From: Cordilura impudica
Lineage: Eukaryota; Arthropoda; Insecta; Diptera; Scathophagidae
NCBI GenBank assembly: GCA_963682025.1
Contig: OY821518.1
Location: 145,330,731 to 145,394,730, forward strand
Length of the DNA: 64,000 nucleotides
Direction: 5' to 3'
Shown in pieces: positions 36,497-47,754 of this stretch (positions are counted from its first letter, which is position 1; every line of letters begins with the position of its first letter). The notes under the pieces are model-generated. The model saw nothing but the letters and a program-made list of their open reading frames with translations, was not told the origin of the DNA and searched no databases. The position numbers and the translations under genes are program-made.

Positions 36497-36586
36497 ACAA
36501 GTAAGAAAATTATAGTCGATCTAGACCGACTATACGATACCCTATACCATGCGTTTATAGATCCTATCTGTTAGGTCCAACTAATA

Positions 36587-37000
36587 TCTTCTTAATATAT
36601 AAAAACGTTGGTGCGTATGTTGGTACTCTAATAACTGTTGAACCACTAATGCTAGCGACTTCTTATTCATACCATATGTTCCTTTGGTTCTCCGATTTGC
36701 ATAACTTTTTTTTGTACCCGATAGGTGGCGCTGGGGTCGAGATTTTCCCAAAAAATTTATTTACGGTCCAATTTAGCTCAAATTCGCAAGATATATTATG
36801 TACATAAAACTAAAGCTGCAGACAAAGTTTTTCACCTGTAGGTGGCGCTGGTGTTAAAATATTCAAGAAAACGTATATTTTTTTTCAGTCATAAGGGAGT
36901 TCGTGCTTTACTTTTTCCCGAAACTCGGTATTAAAATTTAGATGCAATATAAAATCCAGATGTTTTCTTCGGGCCAGCAACGCGGACCGGACTCAGCTAG
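36587..37000 (+). mobile_element. Small non-autonomous Helitron
   Basis: 5' TCTTCTTAATATATAAAAAC after host A; 3' GGCCAGCAACGCGGACCGGA, CTCAGCTAG, then host T. 414 bp, no gene. Two internal copies of TAGGTGGCGCTGG at about 36724 and 36839. Another Helitron family than the one at 26948. Confidence 0.85.
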
Positions 37001-37679
37001 TATAGATATAGATATATGATATAGAAAATAAATAGAAACCAAATTTGAGTGACATTGTTATTAATTTTTTTGCCTTCGGATATGAAAAAGTTCCTATCGG
37101 ATGGGAACTAGGTCGAGAAGTGGACCGATCCGCACCATGTTTGGTGAAGTTACTTTTATTTTGCAAAAACATGTAAATTATATTTGAGAAAAATCTGTAC
37201 AATATTTTTTCGTTTTTTGAGAGATTTAAGTAAAGATCGGGAATCAACTTTATATGGGGGTTATGACTAAGAATTGCCCTATAGGGTTTATTTTTTAACT
37301 ACTGATTAATAGATGTAATTAACATACACAAACCCAATTTACCCGAGATCTATGAGATAATTTTGATATTATGGCAATTTAAGTCGATATCATAGGGGTA
37401 ATTTTTTTCGGAACTAGGTCTGGTCATTGACCGATTGTCACCAATTTCAACATTGGCCGATTGAAGCTCATATACTAAATTTCATCGAAATATGTTTGTA
37501 GTTGCGACCTGTAGTTTGACTACAAAGTTTACATGGACACACAGACGGACGGACGGACGGACATCGTTAAATTGAATCAGCTAGTGATTCTGATTCGATC
37601 GGTATAATAAAAGATGGGTCTACGTCTAATACTTTTGGTAATTACAAACATCAGCGCAAAGACATTATACCCTGACCAC

Positions 37680-38360
37680 TAGGGCGGGTAGATTTAAAAA
37701 GTGACAGGAAAAATCGTATTCTAGGGATAAAAATAAAAAACTTTGCCCAAAGAACCATACCTTTAAAACGAATTGTGATGTTCCGACTTTTGACCTGCCT
37801 GTCTGTCTGTCTCATTTTGACAAATTTAAAGTGCCCCAGTAGAATCCAATGTATGATCGACCGCCACTAACTTTGGAGAGCCGACCCACCCGTGCCAAAG
37901 GCACACCCCTTGAACCCCCAGAGGGGTTACCCATACAAACATTTCAAAAAATCACCATTTTTTGTTTAGAATTGGGCTGACTATGTTTCATTTAATATTA
38001 AAATTAAAACCCATACGTATACGTATCTTCAACTCTGCTAATAAATAAGAATCATACGCCTTGACTATGTAAATACGCCGGATGAGGGTAAATAACTTTA
38101 AGACCACTCCGTGAGTATGCGTGACTCCCCAAAATTAATCTGTTGTCACAACAAGACTATGGGCCAAGTTTTAGATCAATTGCATTAGGGGGAATGGGGT
38201 TATCCCATGGCAGACAGACATATAGGTCAAAAGTAGGGACATCAGAATTAGTTTTAGAAGTATGGTTCCTTGGCCAAAGTTTCTTATTTTGATCCCTAAA
38301 ATATGATTTTCCTTGTCACTTGAGCGATTTTTTTGCCTCCCTACAAATCGACCCGCCCTA
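37680..38360. mobile_element. hAT-type MITE with 8-bp target duplication
   Basis: Ends TAGGGCGGGT(A/C)GATTT; the inverted similarity extends beyond 100 bp with gaps (GGAAAAATC, TAGGGAT.AAAATAA.AAACTTTG.CCAA, GGAACCATAC). CTGACCAC lies at 37672-37679 and again at 38361-38368, an exact 8-bp duplication as made by hAT transposases. 681 bp and no coding capacity. Confidence 0.93.
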
Positions 38361-38390
38361 CTGACCACATAGTGGTGTAGGGTATAAAAA

Positions 38391-39900
38391 GTGAACAGTT
38401 CAGCTATTATATAAAAAGTCAAAATACTGCAAATAATGAATTGAACGAACACAACTTCTTGAATGCCACAAAATATTTAAAAAGACCACCGAAAAAAAAT
38501 ATACCTGAAAAAGATCCAAATGGTACTTGGTGCAAATCGGACCGTAGCCACTTTCAAACCATTTCCTTTTAATAATGTTGACGAGGTCATTACTATTGTT
38601 ACTATTCTGGACAACACATGCCAAATGGATTATCCTATTAACCGTATATCTCCTAACGAATTAGAAAAAAGAATATCAATATTAAATAATAAAAAATCAC
38701 CTGCTTATGATGTAATAAGTGCAAAAAAAAAAATTAAAGCATTGCCAAAAAAAGAGATTGTGTTTTTAACATTAATCTTCAACTCGATTTTAAGATTTTC
38801 CAAGACAATGGAAATGTGCTAAATTAATAATGATGCCAAAGCCTAATAAATCTGAAAATGACATTAAGTCATATAGGCAAATAAGGGCCGTAATGCAAAA
38901 ATTTTAAAGTGTACTTCAAGTAGACTTTATCAACAAATTTTGTATGAAAAACCTACAATAAAGTCTACTTGAATTACACTTTAATTTTTTTGCCTACGGC
39001 CCTTAGTCTTTTATTAGCATTCTCTGTTTTAAATAACCTGAACATCAGTTTAGTTTCAAACATAAACACGGCACACAGTGTGGCATTTTGGCCTCCTGTT
39101 TAAACAAAATAATTGCTTCCCGCCCATTCTTCTTGAAAGCTACCTACAAGATCGTTATTTTTACGTAAAAATAAAGGACGAAATCCCCAATATCAGCGAA
39201 ATAAAAGCTGGCATACCTTAGGGTAGTGTTCCGGGGCCTGTAGCTGATAATGTCACTGTTGCTACATATGCGGATGTCGCAGTTAGTAATGTTAGTAATA
39301 TACAAGCTTCACGATTGATTCAAAAAAACTTTAATAATATTTCAATATGGCTAAAAGCATTTACGCGAATGCCGAAAAATCGGTACATGTCACATTCGCA
39401 CTTAGAAAAGGTTATCCGACAGTGTTAAGTACCTTGGGATGTATATAGATAGAAGGTTGACGGCAAAATTATTTAATAATTATGACTATGTATTGGTATG
39501 TATTGGTTACTATGCCGAAGATCGGAGCTAAATTTTGAAAATAAATTTCTACTATAAACTAAAACCCGTCTGGACATACGGAATATAACTTTGGGGTACT
39601 GTAATCAACTCCAATATTGAAATTCTTCAACGTTATCAATTTAAAAAGCTTAGAGTGATCGATGACGTCCCGTGGTATTTGACTAATGATAATATACACA
39701 AAAAGACCTTACCGTACCAAAAGTTAAAGGAGAATTCAGAAGATTTAGCTTAAAATATATTGAAAGACTTAGCAATCACTTTAACTTATTATCCATTTAT
39801 TTTATGGGATGATAGTGAAGAAATACAAAGACTAAAGAGACATCATGTTCCTAACTTACTTTTTAGGAAATAATTTTGTGAATATGTAACTACAATTATG
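38391..39900 (+). pseudogene. Jockey-like LINE reverse transcriptase, decayed
   Basis: Continuation of the LINE at 35939-36496. LNATKYLKRPPKKNIP and DPNGTWCKSDRSH (pre-RT), then 38520-38822 with ISPNELEKRISILNNKKSPA and IFNSILRFSKTMEMC, then MMPKPNKSENDIKSYRQI. A Harbinger-like MITE interrupts at 38884-39003. After it come PEHQFSFKHKHGTQ, KYLGMYIDRRLTAKLF, KPVWTYGI.LWGT, NSNIEILQRYQFKKLRVI and DDVPWYLTNDNI, the conserved C-terminal stretch of jockey elements. The YADD block is not recognisable. Confidence 0.82.
38884..39003. mobile_element. Foldback MITE, PIF/Harbinger-like
   Basis: A 120-bp near-palindrome; arms AGGGCCGTAATGCAAAAATT and (complement) AGGGCCGTAGGCAAAAAAAT continue through AAAGTGTA.TTCAAGTAGAC. 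It interrupts the LINE reading frame between SYRQI and SLLLA. If the target was TTA (now TAA on the left, TTA on the right), removing the MITE restores the LINE frame, which favours a 3-bp TWA duplication, as in PIF/Harbinger, over TA. Confidence 0.8.
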
Positions 39901-40289
39901 TAAACATGTACATATATACTAATGAAATAAATATAAAAATGTAGGCTACAAAAGTACAAAAATGTATACTAATATATCCATGTTTGAACCTCAGTGGAGG
40001 TTCAATTTTTATTTTTAAATAATTTGCTTATTATTCTGAAGCAAATTGCAAATAAATGTATGAAAAAAAAAATCGGGTTTTTAATACTTAAATAAGAAGA
40101 ATTAAAAGTTAAAAAAAAAAAATACAAAGCTTAATCTCAATAAAAACTTTAAACATTTTATTAAGACTCAATAAAAACTTGAAACTTTACAAAGCTTAAT
40201 TACGTAACAAAGAAAATTCATTAAACTTATAAGGTTCCTGGCTTAGCAGATAAGAAAAATATAAAAAACAGCAATAGAAACAAAAAACG

Positions 40290-40678
40290 TACATTTCATC
40301 TACAAATCAAACACAACTCTTAAGACAATTTCCTCTAATGTTAAAGAACCTGTAGATAAATATCAGCAGAATAATGTTGTTTACGAAATAAAATGCAAAG
40401 GCAACAAAGAACAAAATTGTGTCTTGATATACATAGGAACAACAAAACGAACTTTGGAGACAAGAATGAACGAACATAAAAACGATATTGCTAAACATAG
40501 AGAAAACACAGCACTATCACAACACATGCTCAAATTTGGTCACATAGCTGATTTAGAGGGAATCAAAATATTAGATAGGGAAAACAAAGAAAGAAAAAGG
40601 TACAATATAGAAAGCCTTCTAATCCAAAAAAAAAAAAAACATAGCAAGAACTATGAATTTACAAGAAGACACGGGTAA
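40290..40678 (+). pseudogene. Penelope-like element GIY-YIG endonuclease, C-terminal part
   Basis: Frame from about 40300: IYKSNTTLKTISSNVKEP, NNVVYEIKCKGNKEQNCVL, then IYIGTTKRTLETRMNEHKND, TALSQHMLKFGH and IKILDRENKERKRYNIESL, with stop at 40676-40678. The VYEI.C...C..YIGTTKR.L..R..EH layout is that of the GIY-YIG nuclease at the C-terminus of Penelope-like retroelements, which nicks the target for priming. Tyr-Ile-Gly, Arg and Glu core residues are present. The reverse transcriptase that should precede it is absent, so it is a truncated insertion. A GTCGAAACGTCGG motif follows at about 40782. Confidence 0.85.
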
Positions 40679-40849
40679 AATTAATACTAGCTACAAAGTT
40701 GCAATAAACTGACATCTACCTGTGAAATTTGTAATAATGTTATGTTTTTTTATGTTATGAAATTTGTAATAATGTTAATTGTCGAAACGTCGGATGAAAT
40801 ATGTAATAAAGAGCTTGTTATTTACATTAATACATTAGGCCTGATTAGC

Positions 40850-41702
40850 TTGATAATAACCAATTATATAGAACAATTAACTTGGCCAAATTTATAATAA
40901 AAAATATAATAAGGTAATATTCTTTGAACGTTTCGTTATCCTTTTGTAAATAAAATTTGTGTTATTTTTAAAATAAATAAACAATACAACAACTAAATAC
41001 TGGTATTTTTCCTGCAGTATGCTTAACGTGACCAGCTTTTTTGAACCAAAAAGCATTATCGTAAAGAAAACAAGTAAGAGTGTTAAATTCGGTTGTACCC
41101 ACTGATGCTAACTCAATATTATGACCCATGCCTAAACTGAACTTTTAATTACTAATACAAATTTAAAGTTAGTTGCCGTTTTTATCAGTATTTATTACAA
41201 TTTCTAATTTATTGTTTTTACATACAAAAAAAGAATTTTTTGTTATAGAAAGAATTAACTTCTATCTAAAAAATTACATTATTTTTCTATTATTAGAGTA
41301 GAAAAAATATTAAGGTACCAAAAAGCAAAGCAAGAAATCATGCATTGTAATGACTAAAGAGCTTAAAATTTATGCGTTATTTACAAAAAGTTTAAAATTA
41401 GTTTTGTCTAAAAGTCCTATATCAGTAAAATGTTCAGATATTAAATAAGAAAAGAAATTGTTTACTATTTTTATTACAAATAATTTAAAGATATAAATGT
41501 AGATTGTTTACTTATTTAACATTTGAATATCTTCGCATGCTGAGAGGAATATATATTTGCGGACTCCGAACAATTTTAAGCATTTATATAAATATTATAT
41601 ACATTTTTTCATAGCTATCGTATTTTTACAAAAAAAAAAAAAAAAAATAAATAAAACATAATAATAAATACATATCAAAACAATTATAAGAAAATAGTGA
41701 TG
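40850..41702. other. AT-rich stretch with a short repeat start
   Basis: No gene seen. At 41069 AAACAAGTAAGAGTGTTAAA then TTCGGTTGTACCC resembles the beginning of another dipteran repeat class related in layout to RepA (ACAAGTAAG, then a TCGG..CCGA hairpin). Poly(A) at 41630-41646. Confidence 0.35.
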
Positions 41703-42440
41703 TACACTCACTTGATTAGGTTCATAATTTATTGCAAAATTATGTTCATTCCTCTTAATATATACGTTAAGAGAACGATTTATTTAAACCAAAATTGAGA
41801 AATACTAACATTATAATTAATCGTTGCTTTGATTATTTCTTCTATGTAAAAATGCAAGAAAAATATATGTAAATATTAGCTCATTTGATTAGATTCAATA
41901 AGAATAAATTCAGTTTAACAAGTAGGGGACTTTAAGCTTCAATTTGCGTGTTCAAACGTAAAAATCGACTGATGGGAACGTAAGTAATTTGGAGTTAAAA
42001 ATGCATTTTAATTTTTTGTTGAGTTTCCATGTAAAAAATGAATATTTTGACATTTTAAATAGGTATTTTTTTTTATAATTTCTTATTTTCTTCAATCGTA
42101 TTTTACAACCAATACTTATTTATTATTCCTAAACTTAATTTTGGTCAGAAAATGCCAACATTTGGCCCCTGACATTTATTTAGTCTCAATATTCACAGGG
42201 GCCAAAGGTTGTTTTTTTTTGGAGAAAGCAAATTCTTGTGAGGATTAAACTGAAAAATAACACTGAAATTCTCAACAATATCAATACCATTTGGATATAT
42301 TATATACAGAACACAACATCGATAAAATTTTAAGTAAACTTTTACTATTGATTTAAAGTGCACATATATTTTATTTAAATGTATTAATAAAAATTTATAC
42401 TAAAATTAGAAACAAATTATAATCTTTAAACTAGTATTAA

Positions 42441-44472
42441 TTAAACAATATTAGTAAAAATTTCTTCCAAATAGCTTTGATTTTCATTTTGCAGTAGTTG
42501 TTTAGCTTCTTCATCTAACTCTAATGAGGTTGATTTCCATTTTTGTCGAATACTGGACATATATGGGTCTGATGTGCACAACAAAATATTAATAAGATCT
42601 TCATTAGTACAATATCTGGAAATTTTTCTTGTATTGTGCTCGCGAAAGAATCTGTAGTCTTTGTTCCTTTTTTCTTGGGCTTCTTCTGAGAGATCTCCAA
42701 TTGGAAGCATATTGTGCTGAATTATTTGTTCCCCATGGAACAAAATTTTGTGAACTGTGGTTGGCATATGTCTCCATGAATATTTTTGGTTATAAAGGGT
42801 TGCTGTCTCATTAGCATACTGACCAAATTTTTTTGCATCTATCTTTTTGCTACATGCTATAACTTGTAATATGATTTGGAATCGTCGTATTAAATCATAA
42901 TCTACTCCAGTTATAGAAGCTGCAGTTTCTGGATCGGAAAAAAATCTCCTTGCTGTGTTTCCATCATTAGAATTTCCTTCTCCTTGCTTTGGCTGGTCAA
43001 TTATAAGGCCTATCTCATGGTATTTTTTTATTTGAATATCTTTTTTTTTTGCTTTCTTTTTTCCAAATTTTCTTTGTTGCTTCTCACTGTTTCGCCTAAC
43101 GGGCCAAATTCCAAATCGTATCCCAATTTAAGAATATGCTCCATAAAACGAATTCTAGCATGAAGAGGTGACATTCCAAATTCATATGCTTCATTAAAAC
43201 TATCGTCTTGTGTTGGTGGTTGGCTCAATTGACTTGATGTTTTTTGGCATATGGTGCAGCTTGACGATGACTTTGTTTTGGTTAAAGCTTGTGCAACTTT
43301 TCCATCAATCATTGTGAGACACATTTTAAAATTTACTTCAATGTCTTGGTCATCAAATTTAAATGTTACTGGTTGAAGTTCTTTAATTTGATCATTTATT
43401 TTTCGAACTTCTTCAACTATGACATCTTGAGTCTCCTTTTTGTAAGCAAACTTTATTGGTCTACAAAATTTTGTTGACGAGGGAATTTCATTCTTCCATA
43501 CATCTATCTCTGCAGCTCTACTAGTTGACGGCTCGGAACCAATATAAGTTTTTGTTAAACGTAATGGAATGAAAGAAATCATGAATAAATTGGCATCTGA
43601 TGAATTTTCCGCATTACATTGTTTGTATTGTTTCTGGCCAGAGGACCCATCACATCCCCATTTACAAATTAAAGTCATGCTGCAATTTTTAAGCTTCTTT
43701 AAATAGTCAGCATCAAATGTCTTTAATAATCGTTCTGCAGTATGTTCAAGAAGATCCTGTAATTTTATTTCTGCTGAACTTGAAGTTACACTAATAGCAG
43801 TTGGTGAAGGTAAGCAATCTTTTTTGGCAGAAACTATATCTCGATATGATGGAAAAATTCCACAATTTTTTTCATTGGTTCGCTTCCGCAATTCTGTATA
43901 TTGGTTTTTACCCATTTTCAAATCCAAAAATAGTGCAAATGCTTCTTCTGGAGTAAATTTATTTTCTTCAGTTGGTGGCGGCATACTTTCTAAAATCCTT
44001 TTTGTGCGTCTGGGGCTTGCTTCCACTATTTTTTCAATGATAGCAATTTTACCCTTTTTAGTTTTCGATGGTTGAATTTGATGCAGAAATGAATCCTTTA
44101 TGATGCTACAAGAAACTTCTTCATTGATATGTTTAAGCTTGCGTCTTCGTGATCTTTCACTACAATTATCAATTGGCTTTGCTGGTCGACCACCTTTTCC
44201 AGTTTCCGTGGTAGTTACTGATGGCTTTTTAAAAATAAGTTTATTTCTTAGCCATTCTTGGTTGCGTAAGTAAAACAATTTCTTGTTTCTGGAACATTGA
44301 TTGTACCGTTTTCTTAAAGTATTTTAAAAGTTTTTTATTTTTAAGTTATTTTAATTTCTTGTTTGTCGCATATTTTGAAGAATGGATTATTCATTATATG
44401 TAAAATAATGTCGTTTTTATCTTTCCGTTCAAAATATATATCAGATAGAACACTATAACTGAATTTAGCCAT
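42441..44472 (-). pseudogene. Transib-3 transposase (RAG1-like)
   Basis: Minus strand. ATG at 44472 begins MAKFSYSVLSDIYFERKDK, parallel to the Transib-2 start MENFSYKELAEEYF; a stop and frameshift lie between there and 44278. The long frame 44278-43028 has GRPAKPIDNCSERSRRRKL, KWGCDGSSGQKQYKQ (Asp codon 43649-43651), MIDGKVAQA (Asp 43304-43306), CTICQKTS and LHARIRFMEHILKLGYD. One frameshift in a poly(T) run near 43040 leads to HEIGLIIDQPKQ, NDGNTARRFF, VHKILFHG (H-x4-H) and EEAQEKRNKDYRFF (candidate Glu 42672-42674). Closely related to Transib-2. The length of the homopolymer at the frameshift makes an assembly error possible. Confidence 0.9.
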
Positions 44473-44573
44473 TGTTTAAACAATAATGAAGAAAAAAAAT
44501 GAATGCATGGATTAATATACTATTGCTCGAAGTTTCAACACGATCTTTTTTACCTCTTTGAAACATAATATAA

Positions 44574-44890
44574 CAGGTAGTTGGTTTTACCAGTTATTTC
44601 CATTGGTTTTAAATTTATTTGAAATTTTCACGTATTTAAGTTGTGTAATATTAGATGGCAATAAAATCTTTTTTACCTTTTCCAAATGAATTGCTAGATA
44701 CCACATAATTTGAGAGTTAACAGGTACTGGCAATAATATAAAAGGTACTTGGTTTTACCAGTTATTTCCATTGGTTTTAAATTTATTTGCAATTTTCACG
44801 TATTTAAGTTGTGTAACATTAGATGGCAATAAAATCTTTTTTCCTTTTCCAAATGAATTGCCAGATACCACATAATTTGAGAGTTCTATT
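44574..44890. repeat. Tandem duplication, unit about 170 bp
   Basis: A block of about 145 bp starting AGGTA(G/C)TTGGTTTTACCAG and ending ACCACATAATTTGAGAGTT occurs at about 44574-44720 and 44743-44887 with few differences (for example GTGTAATATTAG and GTGTAACATTAG). It lies upstream of the Transib-3 start codon, in its leader. Confidence 0.85.
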
Positions 44891-44899
44891 GTCATTTTT

Positions 44900-45060
44900 G
44901 TCAAAATTTTGATACACCCTTCTATGTGGACTAGGTCCAAATATGGGCCAACTTCTCCTAATTTCAACAGAATTATTTTTTGGGTCAATAAGAACTCTTG
45001 TACAAAATTTCATCAAAATATATGCATAATAGCCACTTTTACATACAAATAACTTCCCAA
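44900..45060 (+). repeat. RepA copy g, fragment
   Basis: Contains GGACTAGGTCCAAATATGGG, TTCAACAG and CAAAATTTCATCAAAATATA, in RepA order. Only the middle of the family remains. Confidence 0.5.
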
Positions 45061-45631
45061 AAAATATGACGTGTATGTGTACCGAATATCTTACCTTGGG
45101 TCAGAAAAATTGCTGTAGCTCAAAAAGTGCAGTCCCGATGCATAGACAAGTGTATATAGCAATGTAGGGGAGAGTTAGGACTACAAAATAGTAAATTAGT
45201 GTTTTGACTCAGCTAGACTCACAGGAGTTGTGCTCTATGAAGTAGGAAATTTCCGAGAAATTTGACCTTTTTTAAAAAAAAAATTTAAATTGTTCTGAAA
45301 ACAGTAGAGCTTTAAGTTTTTTACCAGTAATAGGAAATAAGTTAGGTTACAACACAAAATTTATTTCGTCCAAAAATCTTGAAACACAAAAAAGTTATGA
45401 TCATTTAAACTTTAAAAATTAACTAAAAATATCATAAATTTTCTAAATTCTGAAAAAGCCCATTTTGGACCACCCTGTTCTCAGTGAAATAGTTGAAATA
45501 GAGTTCTAATTTTTTGGCTCCCGAGGTTTACTACTGTCTACTTTCATATGAGTCTAATAACTTTAAAATCGGAGAACAAAAACCAAAAGGAGTTTTGGCC
45601 GCTATCTCAAAATATTGACCACAGTGAGCCG

Positions 45632-47206
45632 TTAAGCGAATAAGAAAAAGAATCGGGGCTAAGCCATATGTATATTGCAAAAAACAGGCGTTAGAGCAAG
45701 CCTGGCTACTGTTAAACGTATTATACGGAGTGCTAAATATTGAAAAAGATTTAAAGTTGAAAAAAAAAAACACCTCTCAATGCCATTCGTAAAGCAAAAC
45801 GTCATCAGTTTGCCCGTGAATATATGTGTTATAAAAAGGAATGGCAATGTATTGTTTTTTCAGATAAAAAGTAGTTTACGGTAATAATTTTTATTTCCAC
45901 GACTTGCGAAAAGAAGAACGCCATTTGAGTCGTCTGCATAGTTGTGAGGGTAGTGTGATGTGTGATGGTGTGGGGGTCAATTTCATACTATGGTATTTAT
46001 GAGCTCCAATTTCTTTCATCTATTATGACAGCAAATAGTTACAAAGGTGTACATGAAAAGGCTTTTCCATATTTATACCCTATACCACTATGTGGTTTTT
46101 ATACCCTATACCACTATGTGGTTTGGGTATAATGACTTTGTGCTGGTGTTTGTAACAACCAAAAATATTTGACCTACACCCATCTTTAATTTTACCGATC
46201 GAATCAGAATCACTATCTGATTCGATTTAACGATGTCCGTCCGTCCGTCCGTCTGTGTGTCCATGTAAAGCTTGTAATCAAACTGCAGGTCGCAAATATG
46301 AATATGTTTTCGTGAGATTTGGTATTTGATCTTTTATCGGCCATGGGATGAACGCTATTGAAATTCGTGAGAATCGGTCCATGTTCAGACCTAGCCACCA
46401 TACAAATGACCCCTATGAAATCAACATATATTGCCATAAGATCCAAATTATCACACAAATCTTAGTCAAATTGGGTTTGTACGTATATATTACATCCATT
46501 AATCAGTAGTCCAAAAATGATCCTTATTGGACAACTCTTAGTCATAGGCCCCATATAGAGCTGCTTACCGATCTTCACTTAAATCTATCAAAAGACAAAA
46601 AAATTGGACTAATTCTTCTCAAATTTTGTTTGTATATATTTTTGCAAAATACAAGAGACTTTACCAAACATGGTCAGGATCGGTCCATTTTTGGGGATAG
46701 TCCCCATATAGATATAGCATCCGATATGAACTTTTTCATACCGGCAGCCGAAAAAATTAATAAAAATCCCACTCAAATTTTTTTATGCTTATTTTCTATA
46801 TCCAGTTAGTTGGGCCTAAGAGATAGGGTCTCTAAACGCATGGTATAGGGTATCGTATAGTCGGTCTAGACCGACTATAATTTTCTTACTTGTTTTCTAC
46901 AGTTTTTGGGCCCATTCCGTGGACATTCCAACAAGATAATGCTCCGACCACACTGCAAGGATAGTAAAACAATCGATTCGAAGCCAAAGTGTCTATACTT
47001 TGGAGTGGCCACCGTACTCTCCTGAAGTGAATATTATAGAAAATGTTTGGGGATTGCTTTCTCGCAAAGTATATCAGTCGAGCAGACAATATCAAACCAA
47101 AGAGACTTTAATTGAAGGAATTAAAAAATCTTGGGCCGAAATATCTTTACCAATAATTGAAAAACTTTATTACTCCCTCCCATATCGTATTTTTGAAGTT
47201 ATATGA
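45632..47206 (+). pseudogene. Tc3-like DD34E transposase, interrupted and decayed
   Basis: Begins in mid-protein after the Transib-3 end: LQKTGVRASLATVKRIIRS (second helix-turn-helix), then PLNAIRKAKRHQFARE, KEWQCIVFSDKK (first catalytic Asp block, FSDE.K), FHDLRKEERHLSRLHS, VMVWGSISYYGIYELQFL and YKGVHEKAFPYLY. RepA-h (46074-46892) interrupts. Afterwards come QQDNAP-derived sequence (second Asp block, in a shifted frame) and 47000-47206 EWPPYSPEVNIIENVWGLLS, whose Glu in NIIENVW is the third catalytic position, ending in YRIFEVI. The stop at 47204-47206 matches the family C-terminus. Confidence 0.88.
46074..46892 (-). repeat. RepA copy h, inserted in the Tc3-like gene
   Basis: Minus orientation: at the right edge, CAAGTAAGAAAATTATAGTC and the perfect 16-bp palindrome GTCGGTCTAGACCGAC (around 46859-46874). 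The left edge has TATACCCTATACCACTATGT present twice in a row (46074 and 46098). Because it splits a known transposase, this copy defines the family boundaries: roughly ACAAGTAAG to GGTATAGGGTATA. No clear target duplication seen. Confidence 0.9.
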
Positions 47207-47754
47207 AATAAAGGAGGATATACCCATTACTAAAACTTTATGAAAACATTCTATGTTTTATTTATTTAATAATGTTGAACCTATTAAAATGAGCCAAAAT
47301 AATAACCGTTTAAAACATGCTTTTTTAGAAAAAAATATTATATATTTGTTATATATTGTTGCTGCTTTTTTTTCTTTTAAATGGTTGGATATGAAATACT
47401 TTACAATTTAAGTACCATAACTATTTTCTTTATTATTTTCTCAAAAAAATAAAATAAATTTGAATGTAAGGAAAGTTGTGAACCTTATCAAGTGAGCGGC
47501 AGTGTATATAAAATTTAAACGAACCGAGTGTTTGTTTATTTTTAAAGCCGAATGTTACCAAAGCTATACCAAAAATGTGTATATCGAATTTTTTGATATT
47601 TTTAGGCTTTCTAAGGTTAATAGATCCCTTTGTGAAAATTTAAATTATTTTTTGCTCCATTTTCTTAATAAAAAATAAAAATCAATTGATAAAATCTGAT
47701 TCACAAGTTGTCCGCCAAATACTTGAATGCGTCAATAACAATTATATGAGAGTT

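Larger units (their letters stand above)
36497..38390 (+). repeat. RepA copy f, host for a Helitron and a hAT MITE
   Basis: Begins ACAAGTAAGAAAATTATAGT with palindrome GTCGATCTAGACCGAC and ends TAGTGGTGTAGGGTATAAAA. Without the two nested insertions (36587-37000 and 37680-38360 plus its 8-bp duplication) it is about 790 bp, the family length. It interrupts the jockey-like LINE between endonuclease and reverse transcriptase. Confidence 0.9.
42430..45626 (-). mobile_element. Transib-3, RAG1-like transposon inside the Tc3-like element
   Basis: Right terminus on the minus strand from 45626: CACTGTGGTCAATATTTTGA, GATAGC, then GGCCAAAACTC, closely similar to the Transib-2 left end. AGCCG follows on the plus strand at 45627-45631 as a possible duplication. 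Beyond it the Tc3-like transposase sequence starts. The left terminus was not located, and 42430 is only an approximate limit based on the gene end. A decayed RepA fragment (about 44900-45060) and a tandem duplication (44574-44890) sit in its leader. Confidence 0.8.
41703..47505 (+). mobile_element. Tc3-like transposon, interrupted by Transib-3 and RepA-h
   Basis: Right terminus on the minus strand: TA, CACTGCCGCTCACTTGATAA, GGTTCAC (47505 inwards). Left terminus: TACACTCACTTGATTAGG, TTCATAA at about 41703, lacking six bases. A second, internal copy of the binding-site-like motif appears on both sides: AGCTCATTTGATTAGATTCA at 41879 and (complement) GGCTCATTTTAATAGGTTCA near 47296, giving an inverted repeat/direct repeat arrangement as in some Tc1-family elements. 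The transposase pseudogene lies at 45632-47206. Confidence 0.65.

Noticed and set aside
42161..42206. Inverted TTTGGCCCCTG / CAGGGGCCAAA as the left terminus of Transib-3
   Set aside because: CACAGGGGCC at 42194 resembles a Transib end, but it is not preceded by AGCCG, lacks the heptamer T, and its mirror image lies only 24 bp away. More likely a small hairpin of other origin.
45470..45490. CCACCCTGTTCTCAGTG as a Transib right end
   Set aside because: A better end with CACTGTG, 21-bp spacer and CCAAAACTC lies at 45626, directly against Tc3-like coding sequence.
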